Shown: in pieces, positions 1 through 6,988 of the stretch | Layout of the letters: every line of letters starts with the position of its first letter | Numbering within the stretch: position 1 is the stretch's first letter | Assembly (NCBI GenBank): GCA_964431285.1 | Contig: CAYSJO010000763.1 | Span: forward strand, 1-8,753 | Direction of reading: 5' to 3' | DNA: 8,753 nt | Origin: CAUZFZ01 sp964431285 | Lineage (GTDB): Bacteria > Planctomycetota > Planctomycetia > Planctomycetales > Planctomycetaceae | The notes under the pieces: generated by a model | What the model was told of the DNA's origin: nothing | What the model saw: only the letters and a program-made list of their open reading frames with translations | Database searches by the model: none | Translations under genes and position numbers: made by a program

Positions 1-197
1 CGAGGCAGAACCGGAACAAAAGCCGCCGGGCGACGGCTGTCGGTACCGGACCGCAGCTTCTTCCGCCACTGATAAAATAACGCCTGAGAGACGCCTTCCC
101 GCCGACAGAACTCACCCACCGTGCCGTCCCAGCTCTCGAACTGCAGCAGCCGAGCCCGCCACTGCTCCCACAGGCCTCGATCGATCGTTCTTGCCAT
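1..197 (-). CDS. tnpA: IS66-family TnpA accessory protein, 5' part (runs off the left edge)
   Basis: This is the first 65 codons of a minus-strand gene starting at ATG 197-195; it is still open at base 1. The product begins MARTIDRGLWEQWRARLL and continues with a helix-turn-helix-like segment (VGEFCRREGVSQALFYQWRK, about residues 27-46). That pattern of W-x-x-R, then EFC..EGVS and FYQW(R/K)(R/K)KL, is typical of the small DNA-binding TnpA proteins of IS66-type elements, which are very common in planctomycetes. TnpA is thought to assist the separate DDE transposase TnpC. The tnpB and tnpC genes would lie further left, outside the window. The terminal inverted repeat should lie just right of base 197, but I could not identify it. 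The family call rests on recognised sequence. Whether the element is complete cannot be judged. Confidence 0.85.
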   Translation of the reverse strand, partial: MARTIDRGLWEQWRARLLQFESWDGTVGEFCRREGVSQALFYQWRKKLRSGTDSRRPAAFVPVLP

Positions 198-570
198 TAC
201 CAGGACTCCCCACTTCAAGAAAGAAACCCGGCACACTACCGAACCTGTCAACAATGGCTCTCATGAACGCACACAGACATCCACGACCGAGCCAGACGCT
301 CCGGCTGTGTGGGTTGAGCCTGCAGAATGAACACTTCCTCGGCGCTGCAACAGATCAACCCCGAAGGCGCATCCGCAGGCAACGCGAAGATCAACGACTG
401 TAAAAGCAAGTGTGAAATCATCGCGTCTTACTCCATCTGTTCCGGAAGCCACGAGGCCGAGCCCGCCAAATGTTGCCGACCGTAGCTGGAACCGCATTGA
501 ATCAGATACATGTACCATGAAACAGCCTGGGAAGGACGAGTCAACACGAAGGCCCGAGGAGTCTCACGTG
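198..570. other. Gene-free interval between the IS66 end and the sulfatase gene
   Basis: These 373 bases contain only short reading frames on either strand. Their predicted products have no recognisable motif and are biased in composition in the way expected of non-coding frames. The interval should contain the outer end of the IS66-type element next to base 197 and the promoter and leader of the sulfatase gene. I could not pick out a convincing terminal inverted repeat, target duplication, promoter or RNA gene. An ATG at 412 and another at 517 are in frame with the sulfatase, but the stretch they would add does not look like a protein domain. Confidence 0.5.
556..561 (+). promoter_or_regulatory. 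Shine-Dalgarno GAGGAG that sets the sulfatase start
   Basis: GAGGAG at 556-561 lies 9 nt before ATG 571. It is the best ribosome binding site upstream of the signal peptide. ATG 412, 517 and 604 lack an equally good site, so 571 is preferred as the start. Confidence 0.65.
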
Positions 571-2106
571 ATGCAGCAACAATCAGCCGGACAGACATTT
601 CAGATGCGGATTATCGCCACGGCCATGGCATGGGTGATCGCGTGTAACTCGGCGTACGCCGACGAGCGACCGAATATCATCCTCTGTATGGGCGACGATC
701 ATGGGTGGGACGAGACCGCGTACAACGGCCATCCTCACCTGAAGACTCCCGTGCTGGATGAAATGGCGGCCACAGGCCTCCGAATGGCCCGCTTCTATTC
801 GGCTCATCCTTCGTGTTCGCCGACGCGGGGCAGTGTGATCACAGGACGCCATCCGATTCGGTACGGCACACTGGCTCCCAACTGGTCCATCCGACCTCAG
901 GAGATCAGCATCGCGCAGATCCTTAAAGATGCTGGTTACGCGTGTGGGCACTTTGGCAAGTGGCATCTGGGCCCGGTGAAGGCAAACTCACCCACCAGCC
1001 CGGGGGCGATGGGATTCGACGAATGGCTGTCTCATGACAACTTTTTCGAGATGAATCCAATCCTTTCGCGCAACGGTGGTGCACCTGAAGAGCTGAAAGG
1101 AGAAGGTTCGGAAGTGATCATCGATGAGACGATGCAATTCATCGCCAGAGCCACGCAGAGCGAAAAGCCCTTCTTTGCGGTCGTCTGGTTCGGCTCGCCT
1201 CACGAACCCTACAGCGGGCTGCCGAGCGACCTGGCCCTCTACGATGATCTGCCTCAAAGCTACCAGGAGAAGTTCGTCAAATTGACGAGCATGGAGACAG
1301 GCCGTCCAGCAAAGCGTCGCTTCGACAAAGTACTGCGGGAGCGGTTTGCCGAAATCACCGCGATGGATCGGTCAATCGGGAAGCTGCGAGAATACCTGAA
1401 GGCTGAGAACCTGCGAGACAACACACTGCTGTGGTATTGCGGTGACAATGGCGTTCCCAGCAGTGGACGTGTCGCCACACCATTCCGCGGACAGAAAGGC
1501 CTGGTATATGAGGGCGGCGTGCGCGTGCCGGGCATCATTGAATGGCCGAAGCGGATTCCCGAGCCGCGTGTGTCTGACGTGAACGCTGTCACAACAGACA
1601 TGCTGCCCACGATTTGTGACCTGATTGGCCAGTCGCTCCCGAACCGACCGCTGGACGGCGTCAGCCTGGAGCCCATGATCGATGGCAACATGACGACTAG
1701 GTCAGAGCCCATCTGCTTCTGGAACTACAACGCCGGTCGTGAAGCCAGGCAACGCAATGCGAAGCCATGGATCGAACCTATCCTGCAGGTCGGGACAACG
1801 CCACTGGTCAAGATGATGGATGGCCGCTACACGCGAAACTTCCACAATCTTCATCACCCCAAAATCAGTGATCAGGACTTTGCAGGGTCCAGAGCCATTC
1901 TCGGCAACCGCTACAAGTTCGTGGTCGATGGACAGTCTGGTGGCGAGATCGTCAAAGAACTGTTCGACGTGCGTGACGACCCGGCCGAGGCGCACAATGT
2001 CATCGAAGAGAAGCCTGAGATTGCAAGCAGCATGGAACAACGGCTTCGCGATTGGCAGCAGTCAGTTCTCACCAGCCTGACTGGCGCTGATTACAGGAAG
2101 CGGTAG
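571..2106 (+). CDS. Exported S1-family (arylsulfatase-type) sulfatase
   Basis: This is a 511-residue formylglycine-dependent sulfatase that hydrolyses a sulfate ester, probably on a polysaccharide. Start 571 is chosen for its GAGGAG site. It gives a short polar lead, a hydrophobic signal segment (MRIIATAMAWVIACNSAYA, residues 12-30) and likely cleavage before DERPNI. Visible active-site elements are the metal-binding Asp pair in GDDHGWD (residues 42-43), the C-S-P-T-R signature with Cys82 as the formylglycine precursor and Arg86, GKWHLG (Lys130, His132), SPHEPY (His211), GDNG (Asp292, Asn293) and RGQKG (Lys309). The C-terminal part has the usual ELFDVRDDPAE segment of S1 sulfatases. Length fits the family and no catalytic element is missing. 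The CxPxR form implies maturation by a formylglycine-generating enzyme encoded elsewhere. It converges with the downstream hydrolase gene, the stops being 3 nt apart. The substrate is unknown. Confidence 0.95.
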   Translation: MQQQSAGQTFQMRIIATAMAWVIACNSAYADERPNIILCMGDDHGWDETAYNGHPHLKTPVLDEMAATGLRMARFYSAHPSCSPTRGSVITGRHPIRYGTLAPNWSIRPQEISIAQILKDAGYACGHFGKWHLGPVKANSPTSPGAMGFDEWLSHDNFFEMNPILSRNGGAPEELKGEGSEVIIDETMQFIARATQSEKPFFAVVWFGSPHEPYSGLPSDLALYDDLPQSYQEKFVKLTSMETGRPAKRRFDKVLRERFAEITAMDRSIGKLREYLKAENLRDNTLLWYCGDNGVPSSGRVATPFRGQKGLVYEGGVRVPGIIEWPKRIPEPRVSDVNAVTTDMLPTICDLIGQSLPNRPLDGVSLEPMIDGNMTTRSEPICFWNYNAGREARQRNAKPWIEPILQVGTTPLVKMMDGRYTRNFHNLHHPKISDQDFAGSRAILGNRYKFVVDGQSGGEIVKELFDVRDDPAEAHNVIEEKPEIASSMEQRLRDWQQSVLTSLTGADYRKR

Positions 2107-2109
2107 TCG

Positions 2110-4587
2110 CTACTGCCCTGCAGGGTCAGCTGGCTGCGCCCGTTCGTTCGGTGCTGGCCAGTCCAGATGTTTGTGCAGAAACGCGAATGAGCCTTCGCCG
2201 TTTATGCTGTGACCGCCCTGGAAGAACTCGATGCCAACGCGATCAGCAAGTCCGAGTTGCGCGTACAGCCAGCGAACTTTTGCAAACTCATGAGCGACCC
2301 AGCGATCGCGGCCGACCCTATCGAGGTGACCACGTTCCACCATGAACGGGCGAGGCACCATCAGGTAGGTCATCTCTGCGTAATCAAATGTGTGGCCGAG
2401 ATTCCAGTACGGCATTTCCCATTCGATCGTTCGCATGAAACTGAAAGGCTGATCGGTGGCTGCAATCTTGTGCGTCCACTGGTTGAAATCGCCGGAGCAG
2501 ATTGACAGGCAGTACTTTTCGAGAATTGTCGGCACACGCACGGCTGTTTCTCCGCCATAACTCAGTCCGTAGAACGCAATGCGTTCGCCATCGAGAAAAG
2601 GCTGTGAATCCAGCCACCTCAGTATCTGATCGTGCTGCGCGACAATGAACGAGAACAGGGAACATCCAATCGTGTTGGCCTTGCGATCCAGCCATCGATA
2701 GCGGTCTTCCCCGCGGTACAAATTGTGAGGAGCGAACGTGATGAAGCCGCGTTCGGCAAGTTTTGCTGCAAAGTCGTTGTAGGCGGTCTTGTGATTATCG
2801 AGCGTGTCACGGGGCACTCCCTGTCGACCGTGCTGACAGACAACGACCGGTCGCTTTTCACCAGGCTTCAGGTCGTTTGGTAGAACAAGCACGCCCCACG
2901 CAATCAGGTCATCGAACACATCCAGTACGACGTCGTAGGCCTTCCACTTGTCGGTTGTTCGAATCAGTCGTGACCGCGCGTTGAATGGCAGGAGCGACTC
3001 ATCGAAACGTCCTATGGCTTCTTCCTGAAGTCTCTTCCGAAACTTACGAGCGCCTTCAATGAACTTCTTTGAGTCGTGTGTCGGATGCCGCTTTTCCGTA
3101 CTCCATCGAGAATCCATCAACTCTGGCATCAACTCATACAACATGAACTGATCACGGACGTGCTCTGACTTTCGCACCAGTTGCTGCACATGAGCTTCGA
3201 TCTGTTGCGCGGTCCGTTGTTTACGGGCGGCCAGATCGAATGCGTACCGATTGTCGTACATGCGACTGACAGGTTTCTCGGACGTCTTGACCTTGAGCGA
3301 CTTGAGAAACGCGACGGATGCCTTCGTTGAGTAGGGGCCGATTGTTGTCTCGTCCTGTCCATGAATGAAGACTGGTGGATCGGCATCTGGTGGAGTCTGA
3401 ATCCGACTGTATTCACGCTGAGCACTTTCGAACGACGGAGCCTTCGAGTCTCCTTTGTGACCGACGATCGTCGGTGCCTCGCTGTGCTCGATGATCAGCT
3501 TTCGCGGGAGTATCAGCGACGCGATTTCCGCATCGCCAAATCGCTTCAACAGGCTCCATACGTTTCGGTAGATTGGCTGGGACCAGACATTCTCTCGCGA
3601 ATCGAAGTAGCCGCTGATTAGAGTGGCATCGATGCGCGTGTCGACAGCCGCCGCATACATCGCGATCAACGCCCCCTCTCCGTAACCGGCAATTCCAATG
3701 GGTTCAGTAGATCCAACCAGCGTTCCGACTGCGTAAGTAGGATTCGTGACAATGGTCAACTCCTCAACATTCGGGACCACGAACGGCTTTCGCGGGCGAA
3801 TCCATGAGGCCGCCTCCTGCGAATGTCGCACTTCCAGCCAACTGCCCGCTGCGAGCACCTTTTGAACTTCGTACCCGATGATGTGCCGGCCCATGTGGAA
3901 CGCCTGACGGTACAGCCACTCGCGCTCGGTCTGGTCGGACTGCTTCAACCGCACGTCGTCGGTGTCGAGCTTGTCTCGACTGACGAGCAGTGGGATCAAC
4001 ACTTCGACATGGTTTGCGACGAGCCGCCGGGCGATCTGCGAGTCAGGTGGAACTCCTTTTTCCATTCCCAGGAGTTGTTCCGGAGTCTGATCTGCGTCAG
4101 GCACCACGATGGCCGCCGCGACCACTGGATCGTTTGGCGTAACCAGCAGCCCTTCTCCCCAGACTCCTTCGAGTACCGGCCAACGAACAGTCGTGACTCG
4201 AAATCCTTTGCCGTCGTATGCGATCACCCTTTCGAACGTGTTACCGAAGTACTCGATCCGTTCTGGCAATCGCTTATCAACAGCGCCGATGATCGTCCTC
4301 AATTCGGCGCGGTTGGCTTTAATTGTCTTCCGCCACTCGTCAGCGTCTGCATCATTGGAAGGCCAGTACTGGTGACGGTCCTTCGCAGCGTCGGCGATCT
4401 TTCGCTCGGCAAACCGATGTGCTCCATCCATCAGTCGGCTCGGCAGATCGGCCTCAGTCCATTCCAACGGCGCTGTTCCCGGCAAACGTGATTCATCGCA
4501 CATGGAACGGGATGACATTCCCGACAGGACCAGAATGACTGTGCAGGTCAGTTGCACAACACGCATCGTCAATGAATGCCTTGCCAT
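2110..4587 (-). CDS. Exported tandem alpha/beta-hydrolase protein (acetylxylan esterase / dienelactone hydrolase-like)
   Basis: This 825-residue protein starts at ATG 4587, preceded by GGAG (complement of 4594-4597) with 6 nt spacing. An N-terminal hydrophobic segment (about residues 8-24, VQLTCTVILVLSG) is a signal peptide. Two alpha/beta-hydrolase-like halves follow. The first (about 110-435) has the nucleophile-elbow context GIAGYGEGALIAMYAAA, but Glu304 sits where the Ser of G-x-S-x-G belongs, so it is probably not a normal serine hydrolase. The second (about 545-810) has HGRQG (586-590), a proper G-L-S-Y-G elbow with Ser676, an acidic candidate in ERGHLD (Glu751 or Asp755) and His793 in GGHS. 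It resembles acetylxylan-esterase and dienelactone-hydrolase-like proteins of planctomycetes. A role in deacylating carbohydrate is inferred. The gene lies 21 nt downstream of the beta-lactamase/propeller gene and is probably co-transcribed with it. The stop is TAG. Confidence 0.9.
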   Translation of the reverse strand: MARHSLTMRVVQLTCTVILVLSGMSSRSMCDESRLPGTAPLEWTEADLPSRLMDGAHRFAERKIADAAKDRHQYWPSNDADADEWRKTIKANRAELRTIIGAVDKRLPERIEYFGNTFERVIAYDGKGFRVTTVRWPVLEGVWGEGLLVTPNDPVVAAAIVVPDADQTPEQLLGMEKGVPPDSQIARRLVANHVEVLIPLLVSRDKLDTDDVRLKQSDQTEREWLYRQAFHMGRHIIGYEVQKVLAAGSWLEVRHSQEAASWIRPRKPFVVPNVEELTIVTNPTYAVGTLVGSTEPIGIAGYGEGALIAMYAAAVDTRIDATLISGYFDSRENVWSQPIYRNVWSLLKRFGDAEIASLILPRKLIIEHSEAPTIVGHKGDSKAPSFESAQREYSRIQTPPDADPPVFIHGQDETTIGPYSTKASVAFLKSLKVKTSEKPVSRMYDNRYAFDLAARKQRTAQQIEAHVQQLVRKSEHVRDQFMLYELMPELMDSRWSTEKRHPTHDSKKFIEGARKFRKRLQEEAIGRFDESLLPFNARSRLIRTTDKWKAYDVVLDVFDDLIAWGVLVLPNDLKPGEKRPVVVCQHGRQGVPRDTLDNHKTAYNDFAAKLAERGFITFAPHNLYRGEDRYRWLDRKANTIGCSLFSFIVAQHDQILRWLDSQPFLDGERIAFYGLSYGGETAVRVPTILEKYCLSICSGDFNQWTHKIAATDQPFSFMRTIEWEMPYWNLGHTFDYAEMTYLMVPRPFMVERGHLDRVGRDRWVAHEFAKVRWLYAQLGLADRVGIEFFQGGHSINGEGSFAFLHKHLDWPAPNERAQPADPAGQ

Positions 4588-4608
4588 CGTAATCTCCAGA
4601 CGTCTCGT

Positions 4609-6564
4609 CTAATCGTGAAGCAGCAGCCGACCTTTGCGCACTGCAAACCAGTCGTCACCTGAAAACACCAGGTGGACGGTGCGGCCGTCCTGACTCATCC
4701 ATTTCGAGGGCAGGCATGATGTTTCGCCCGGCCCGACATCCCATCGCTTTGTCGAGAACGCGGTCGTCCACGGTCCCCATGGTTCGGGCGCGTCGTAGAT
4801 CGCCAGGCCACCTCGAAACCGTGTGTCGCCTCCCGTTCCGGTCTGGCACCACAGATACCGCTGCAGTGCCGTGTTGTAGCTGACGGATGATCGATAGCAG
4901 TGACCCTTGTGAGTAAAAACGGCTCCACGCCGGTCGATGTCGCTCGTCCACACGGGGGGCCCGTCATCGAACTTCTCAAAGTACTCGTACGCGTCCTGCT
5001 CTCTAATCTGTGATGCGGGAACGCGGGCCAGCACCATGCGATCCGCTCGCCTGTATGCACTGTCCGAGTCCTGTGAGTAGACGTAAACGAATTCGTCACG
5101 GGCGCCTGCGTAGTTCTTTCCGAAATTCAGAAACGTCGGATAGCCAAAGCTGGTCGTAAACTTCCAGTCGCTCCAGATCCAGGTGCGGCCATGATTGCTT
5201 GACCATGCGAGCTGTGAATTGCCCGTGTTGCGAACGAGCATGTACAGCACTCGATCAACCATCAGCATGCCGCTCACTTTGGGACCACCTGATCCCCCAC
5301 CCGTACGCTCGGCATCCGGCGAACGAAGATTCACACCAACGAATGTGTCTGGGCCGCCGGTCACTTTGCACAGACCCATGCTGAGCTTCCGTTCGACATT
5401 CGGCTTGAATCCGCGACCGTCACCGTATGCTGTATAGAGAGCGTCGTCATCACCCCACGTAATTGGCCAGTTGTCACCGCCTTTGGCCTTGCGAATGATC
5501 GTTGATGCGTCCGCCCACTCGATGTCTCTGATAACAGGACTCTGCGAGTACGGACCGCTATCGCCATCCGTCGAATCGCAGCCCTCTTCAAACACACAAT
5601 TCTCGGCACTGGCTGACTTATCACGGGTCGAATTCACAATCGGATCAAAGAACGGTTGCAGCACGTCGTAGTGCCCGGCCCAGTCTCGTTTCCAGGACTT
5701 GCCCCCACGCGCCACAACGACGTCTAACGAGGGAATAACGACAATCAGACTTTCATACAAACCCCATGACCAGTACGCATCGCGGGGGACGTTCTTCAGC
5801 GTGCCATCAGTATTGTTCCACCACATCAGACCATAGTGGTCTGATGCGTTGCCATAACGCTTCGCATCGACCTCCGGAATTCCGACAACTGATGTGACCG
5901 TCGTGCTTACTGCTGTGACGAACTCTGCCGGCATGATCTGCTTACCATTCCAATTGCCGCCGTGCAGATACAGATAGCTGATTCGCGCCATCGCATTCAC
6001 ATTGGCACTGATGCCGGATCCGAATTCACGTCGCGCGACACCGTCGATCTCTTTCTTCCGGTAACTGTTACGGCGCCAGCTCAAGTCCCTGCGATCAATG
6101 CCCAGCGGAGTGAAGACCAGCTCAAACATGAGTTGGTCAACGTCACGTTCGTACGCCAGCGTGATGCACTCAGCCAGCCAGTTGGGACCACCGTCGCTGT
6201 ACGACCACTTTGTTCCAGGTTCGAAGATCAGCTTTGTGTAGCCGCCTGGTTTCTGGAAGCGGGCCGTCTGAGTGGCCAGGTGCTGGATCGTGATGCGATC
6301 GATCCACGCGGTTTTTCGGTTGGACTCCGGCGGAACGGCGAATGTCGGATGATGTTTGACAACCTTGTCCGCCAGAGCGATCTTTCCATCCGCGATCGCG
6401 AGGCCCAGCGCGGTGACACCGATCGACTTGGTCGTCGACTTGAGGTCGTATCTTCTGCCAGGATCTCCCCACGACGTCACCAGCCTGCCATGCCGCGTGA
6501 TGTAGCCTGAGCCGCCACCGGTCAGCGCATAGTCACGAGCATTCTGGAGTTCAGTTTCATTCAT
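4609..6564 (-). CDS. Beta-lactamase-like serine hydrolase fused to a DUF4185-like beta-propeller
   Basis: This is a 651-residue open frame from ATG 6564. The N-terminal third (about residues 1-310) is a class C beta-lactamase/penicillin-binding-like hydrolase domain. It has S-T-T-K (Ser43, Lys46) as the S-x-x-K catalytic motif, Y-S-D (122-124) in place of Y-x-N, a HYGLMWW segment near 243 and a VVIPSLDVVV strand near 275. An acidic, Cys-containing linker (about 311-340) follows. The C-terminal half (about 341-650) looks like a DUF4185/sialidase-like five-bladed propeller, with ITWGDDDALYTAYGDG, LAWSSNHGRTW, NFGKNYAGARDEFVYVYS and HLVFSGDD. The chosen start lacks a good Shine-Dalgarno and drops the strand that usually opens the hydrolase domain. 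The natural start is almost certainly ATG 6687, cut off by an in-frame TAG at 6639-6637. As written, the product would lack export. It lies 21 nt upstream of the tandem hydrolase gene. Substrate unknown. Confidence 0.85.
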   Translation of the reverse strand: MNETELQNARDYALTGGGSGYITRHGRLVTSWGDPGRRYDLKSTTKSIGVTALGLAIADGKIALADKVVKHHPTFAVPPESNRKTAWIDRITIQHLATQTARFQKPGGYTKLIFEPGTKWSYSDGGPNWLAECITLAYERDVDQLMFELVFTPLGIDRRDLSWRRNSYRKKEIDGVARREFGSGISANVNAMARISYLYLHGGNWNGKQIMPAEFVTAVSTTVTSVVGIPEVDAKRYGNASDHYGLMWWNNTDGTLKNVPRDAYWSWGLYESLIVVIPSLDVVVARGGKSWKRDWAGHYDVLQPFFDPIVNSTRDKSASAENCVFEEGCDSTDGDSGPYSQSPVIRDIEWADASTIIRKAKGGDNWPITWGDDDALYTAYGDGRGFKPNVERKLSMGLCKVTGGPDTFVGVNLRSPDAERTGGGSGGPKVSGMLMVDRVLYMLVRNTGNSQLAWSSNHGRTWIWSDWKFTTSFGYPTFLNFGKNYAGARDEFVYVYSQDSDSAYRRADRMVLARVPASQIREQDAYEYFEKFDDGPPVWTSDIDRRGAVFTHKGHCYRSSVSYNTALQRYLWCQTGTGGDTRFRGGLAIYDAPEPWGPWTTAFSTKRWDVGPGETSCLPSKWMSQDGRTVHLVFSGDDWFAVRKGRLLLHD

Positions 6565-6687
6565 GCCGACGTCAGCCGGACTGGCCCGAGCCCAATTCGG
6601 AAGCGGCCAGATGTCGTTAGCGGCCAGGCAGGAAGTCTAGACAAGGAATACGGTTCCGGCGCAAGCTGACAAGCGCAATTCTCTCAT
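6565..6687 (-). pseudogene. Signal peptide and N-terminus of the beta-lactamase/propeller gene, split off by an amber codon
   Basis: From ATG 6687 the minus strand reads MRELRLSACAGTVFLV, then TAG (6639-6637), then TSCLAAND and IWPLPNWARASPADVG, and joins in the same frame to the MNETEL start of the downstream ORF (6687 minus 6564 is 123 nt, 41 codons). The first 25 codons look like a Sec signal peptide: a basic start, a hydrophobic core and likely cleavage after Leu-Ala-Ala. The W-P..ASPADVGM segment is the usual opening of secreted beta-lactamase-family enzymes. One stop codon therefore separates the export signal from an otherwise intact 651-codon gene. A point change from TGG (Trp) or CAG (Gln) would explain it. 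A base-calling error or amber readthrough are the alternatives. A further in-frame ATG at 6717 is possible but has a poorer site. Confidence 0.8.
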
Positions 6688-6696
6688 CTCGTAAGC

Positions 6697-6700
6697 CCTC
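6697..6700 (-). promoter_or_regulatory. Shine-Dalgarno GAGG for the original start at 6687
   Basis: On the minus strand the run AGAGGG (6701-6696) sits about 9 nt before ATG 6687. It supports 6687, not 6564, as the ancestral start of the beta-lactamase/propeller gene. ATG 6564 has no comparable site. Confidence 0.6.
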
Positions 6701-6878
6701 TGCCGCGCGGATGTCATTTCGATTCGTCAAGACACGAGGTTACCTTCACGTCCGTCTCGGCAGTAGAGCCGGACGTTAGACGGGGTTGCGGCCGGCCTCG
6801 CGAAAGACACGCATCGATGCAAGCTTCAGTCCAGCGGCTGCAAATTCCGCCAGGCCTGCCATCGGCAACTGACACGTT

Positions 6879-6895
6879 GAGATATGCTGTATCTC
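6879..6895. repeat. Inverted repeat GAGATA-N5-TATCTC
   Basis: This is a perfect 6-bp dyad with a 5-base spacer (TGCTG), lying about 94 bases before the preferred start of the GYF gene. It could be an operator half-site pair or a small hairpin. An ATG at 6884 falls inside it, which makes that ATG a less attractive start for the GYF gene. Confidence 0.4.
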
Positions 6896-6988
6896 GTAAT
6901 TCGCGTTCTGATACGCTCCCGTTCGTCTCAGAACTTCAGGATTGAAAACGATCGCTGCAGAAATGCGAGCGACTATTGGGATGCCGCC

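Larger units (their letters stand above)
6688..6988. promoter_or_regulatory. Divergent intergenic region between the hydrolase operon and the GYF gene
   Basis: About 300 bases separate the two outward-facing genes and must hold both promoters. I could not assign convincing -35/-10 boxes; planctomycete promoters are poorly conserved. It contains the 10-bp palindrome GCATCGATGC (6811-6820) and the dyad GAGATA-N5-TATCTC (6879-6895). A minus-strand frame covering 6776-7111 overlaps the GYF gene and has no recognisable motif, so I do not call it. Confidence 0.45.

Noticed and set aside
198..240. Possible terminal inverted repeat of the IS66-type element (TTAC at 197-200)
   Set aside because: The TTAC overlaps the tnpA start codon, too close to be the element's end, and the opposite end is outside the window so no inverted repeat can be compared.
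412..570. Extended N-terminus of the sulfatase from ATG 412
   Set aside because: The extra 53 residues are polar, unlike any sulfatase N-terminus, and would place the signal peptide internally; ATG 571 has the better ribosome binding site.
3823..4491. 222-codon plus-strand open frame
   Set aside because: It lies wholly antisense to the tandem hydrolase gene, has no recognisable motif, and is explained by codon composition of the real gene.
5962..6510. 182-codon plus-strand open frame
   Set aside because: Antisense to the S-x-x-K hydrolase domain, which is clearly the coding strand; the product has no domain-like pattern.
6602..6627. 9-bp direct repeat AGCGGCCAG (6602-6610 and 6619-6627) beside the amber codon
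   Set aside because: It is short and its codons encode plausible Leu-Ala-Ala and Trp-Pro-Leu residues of the signal cleavage region, so it need not be a scar or target duplication.
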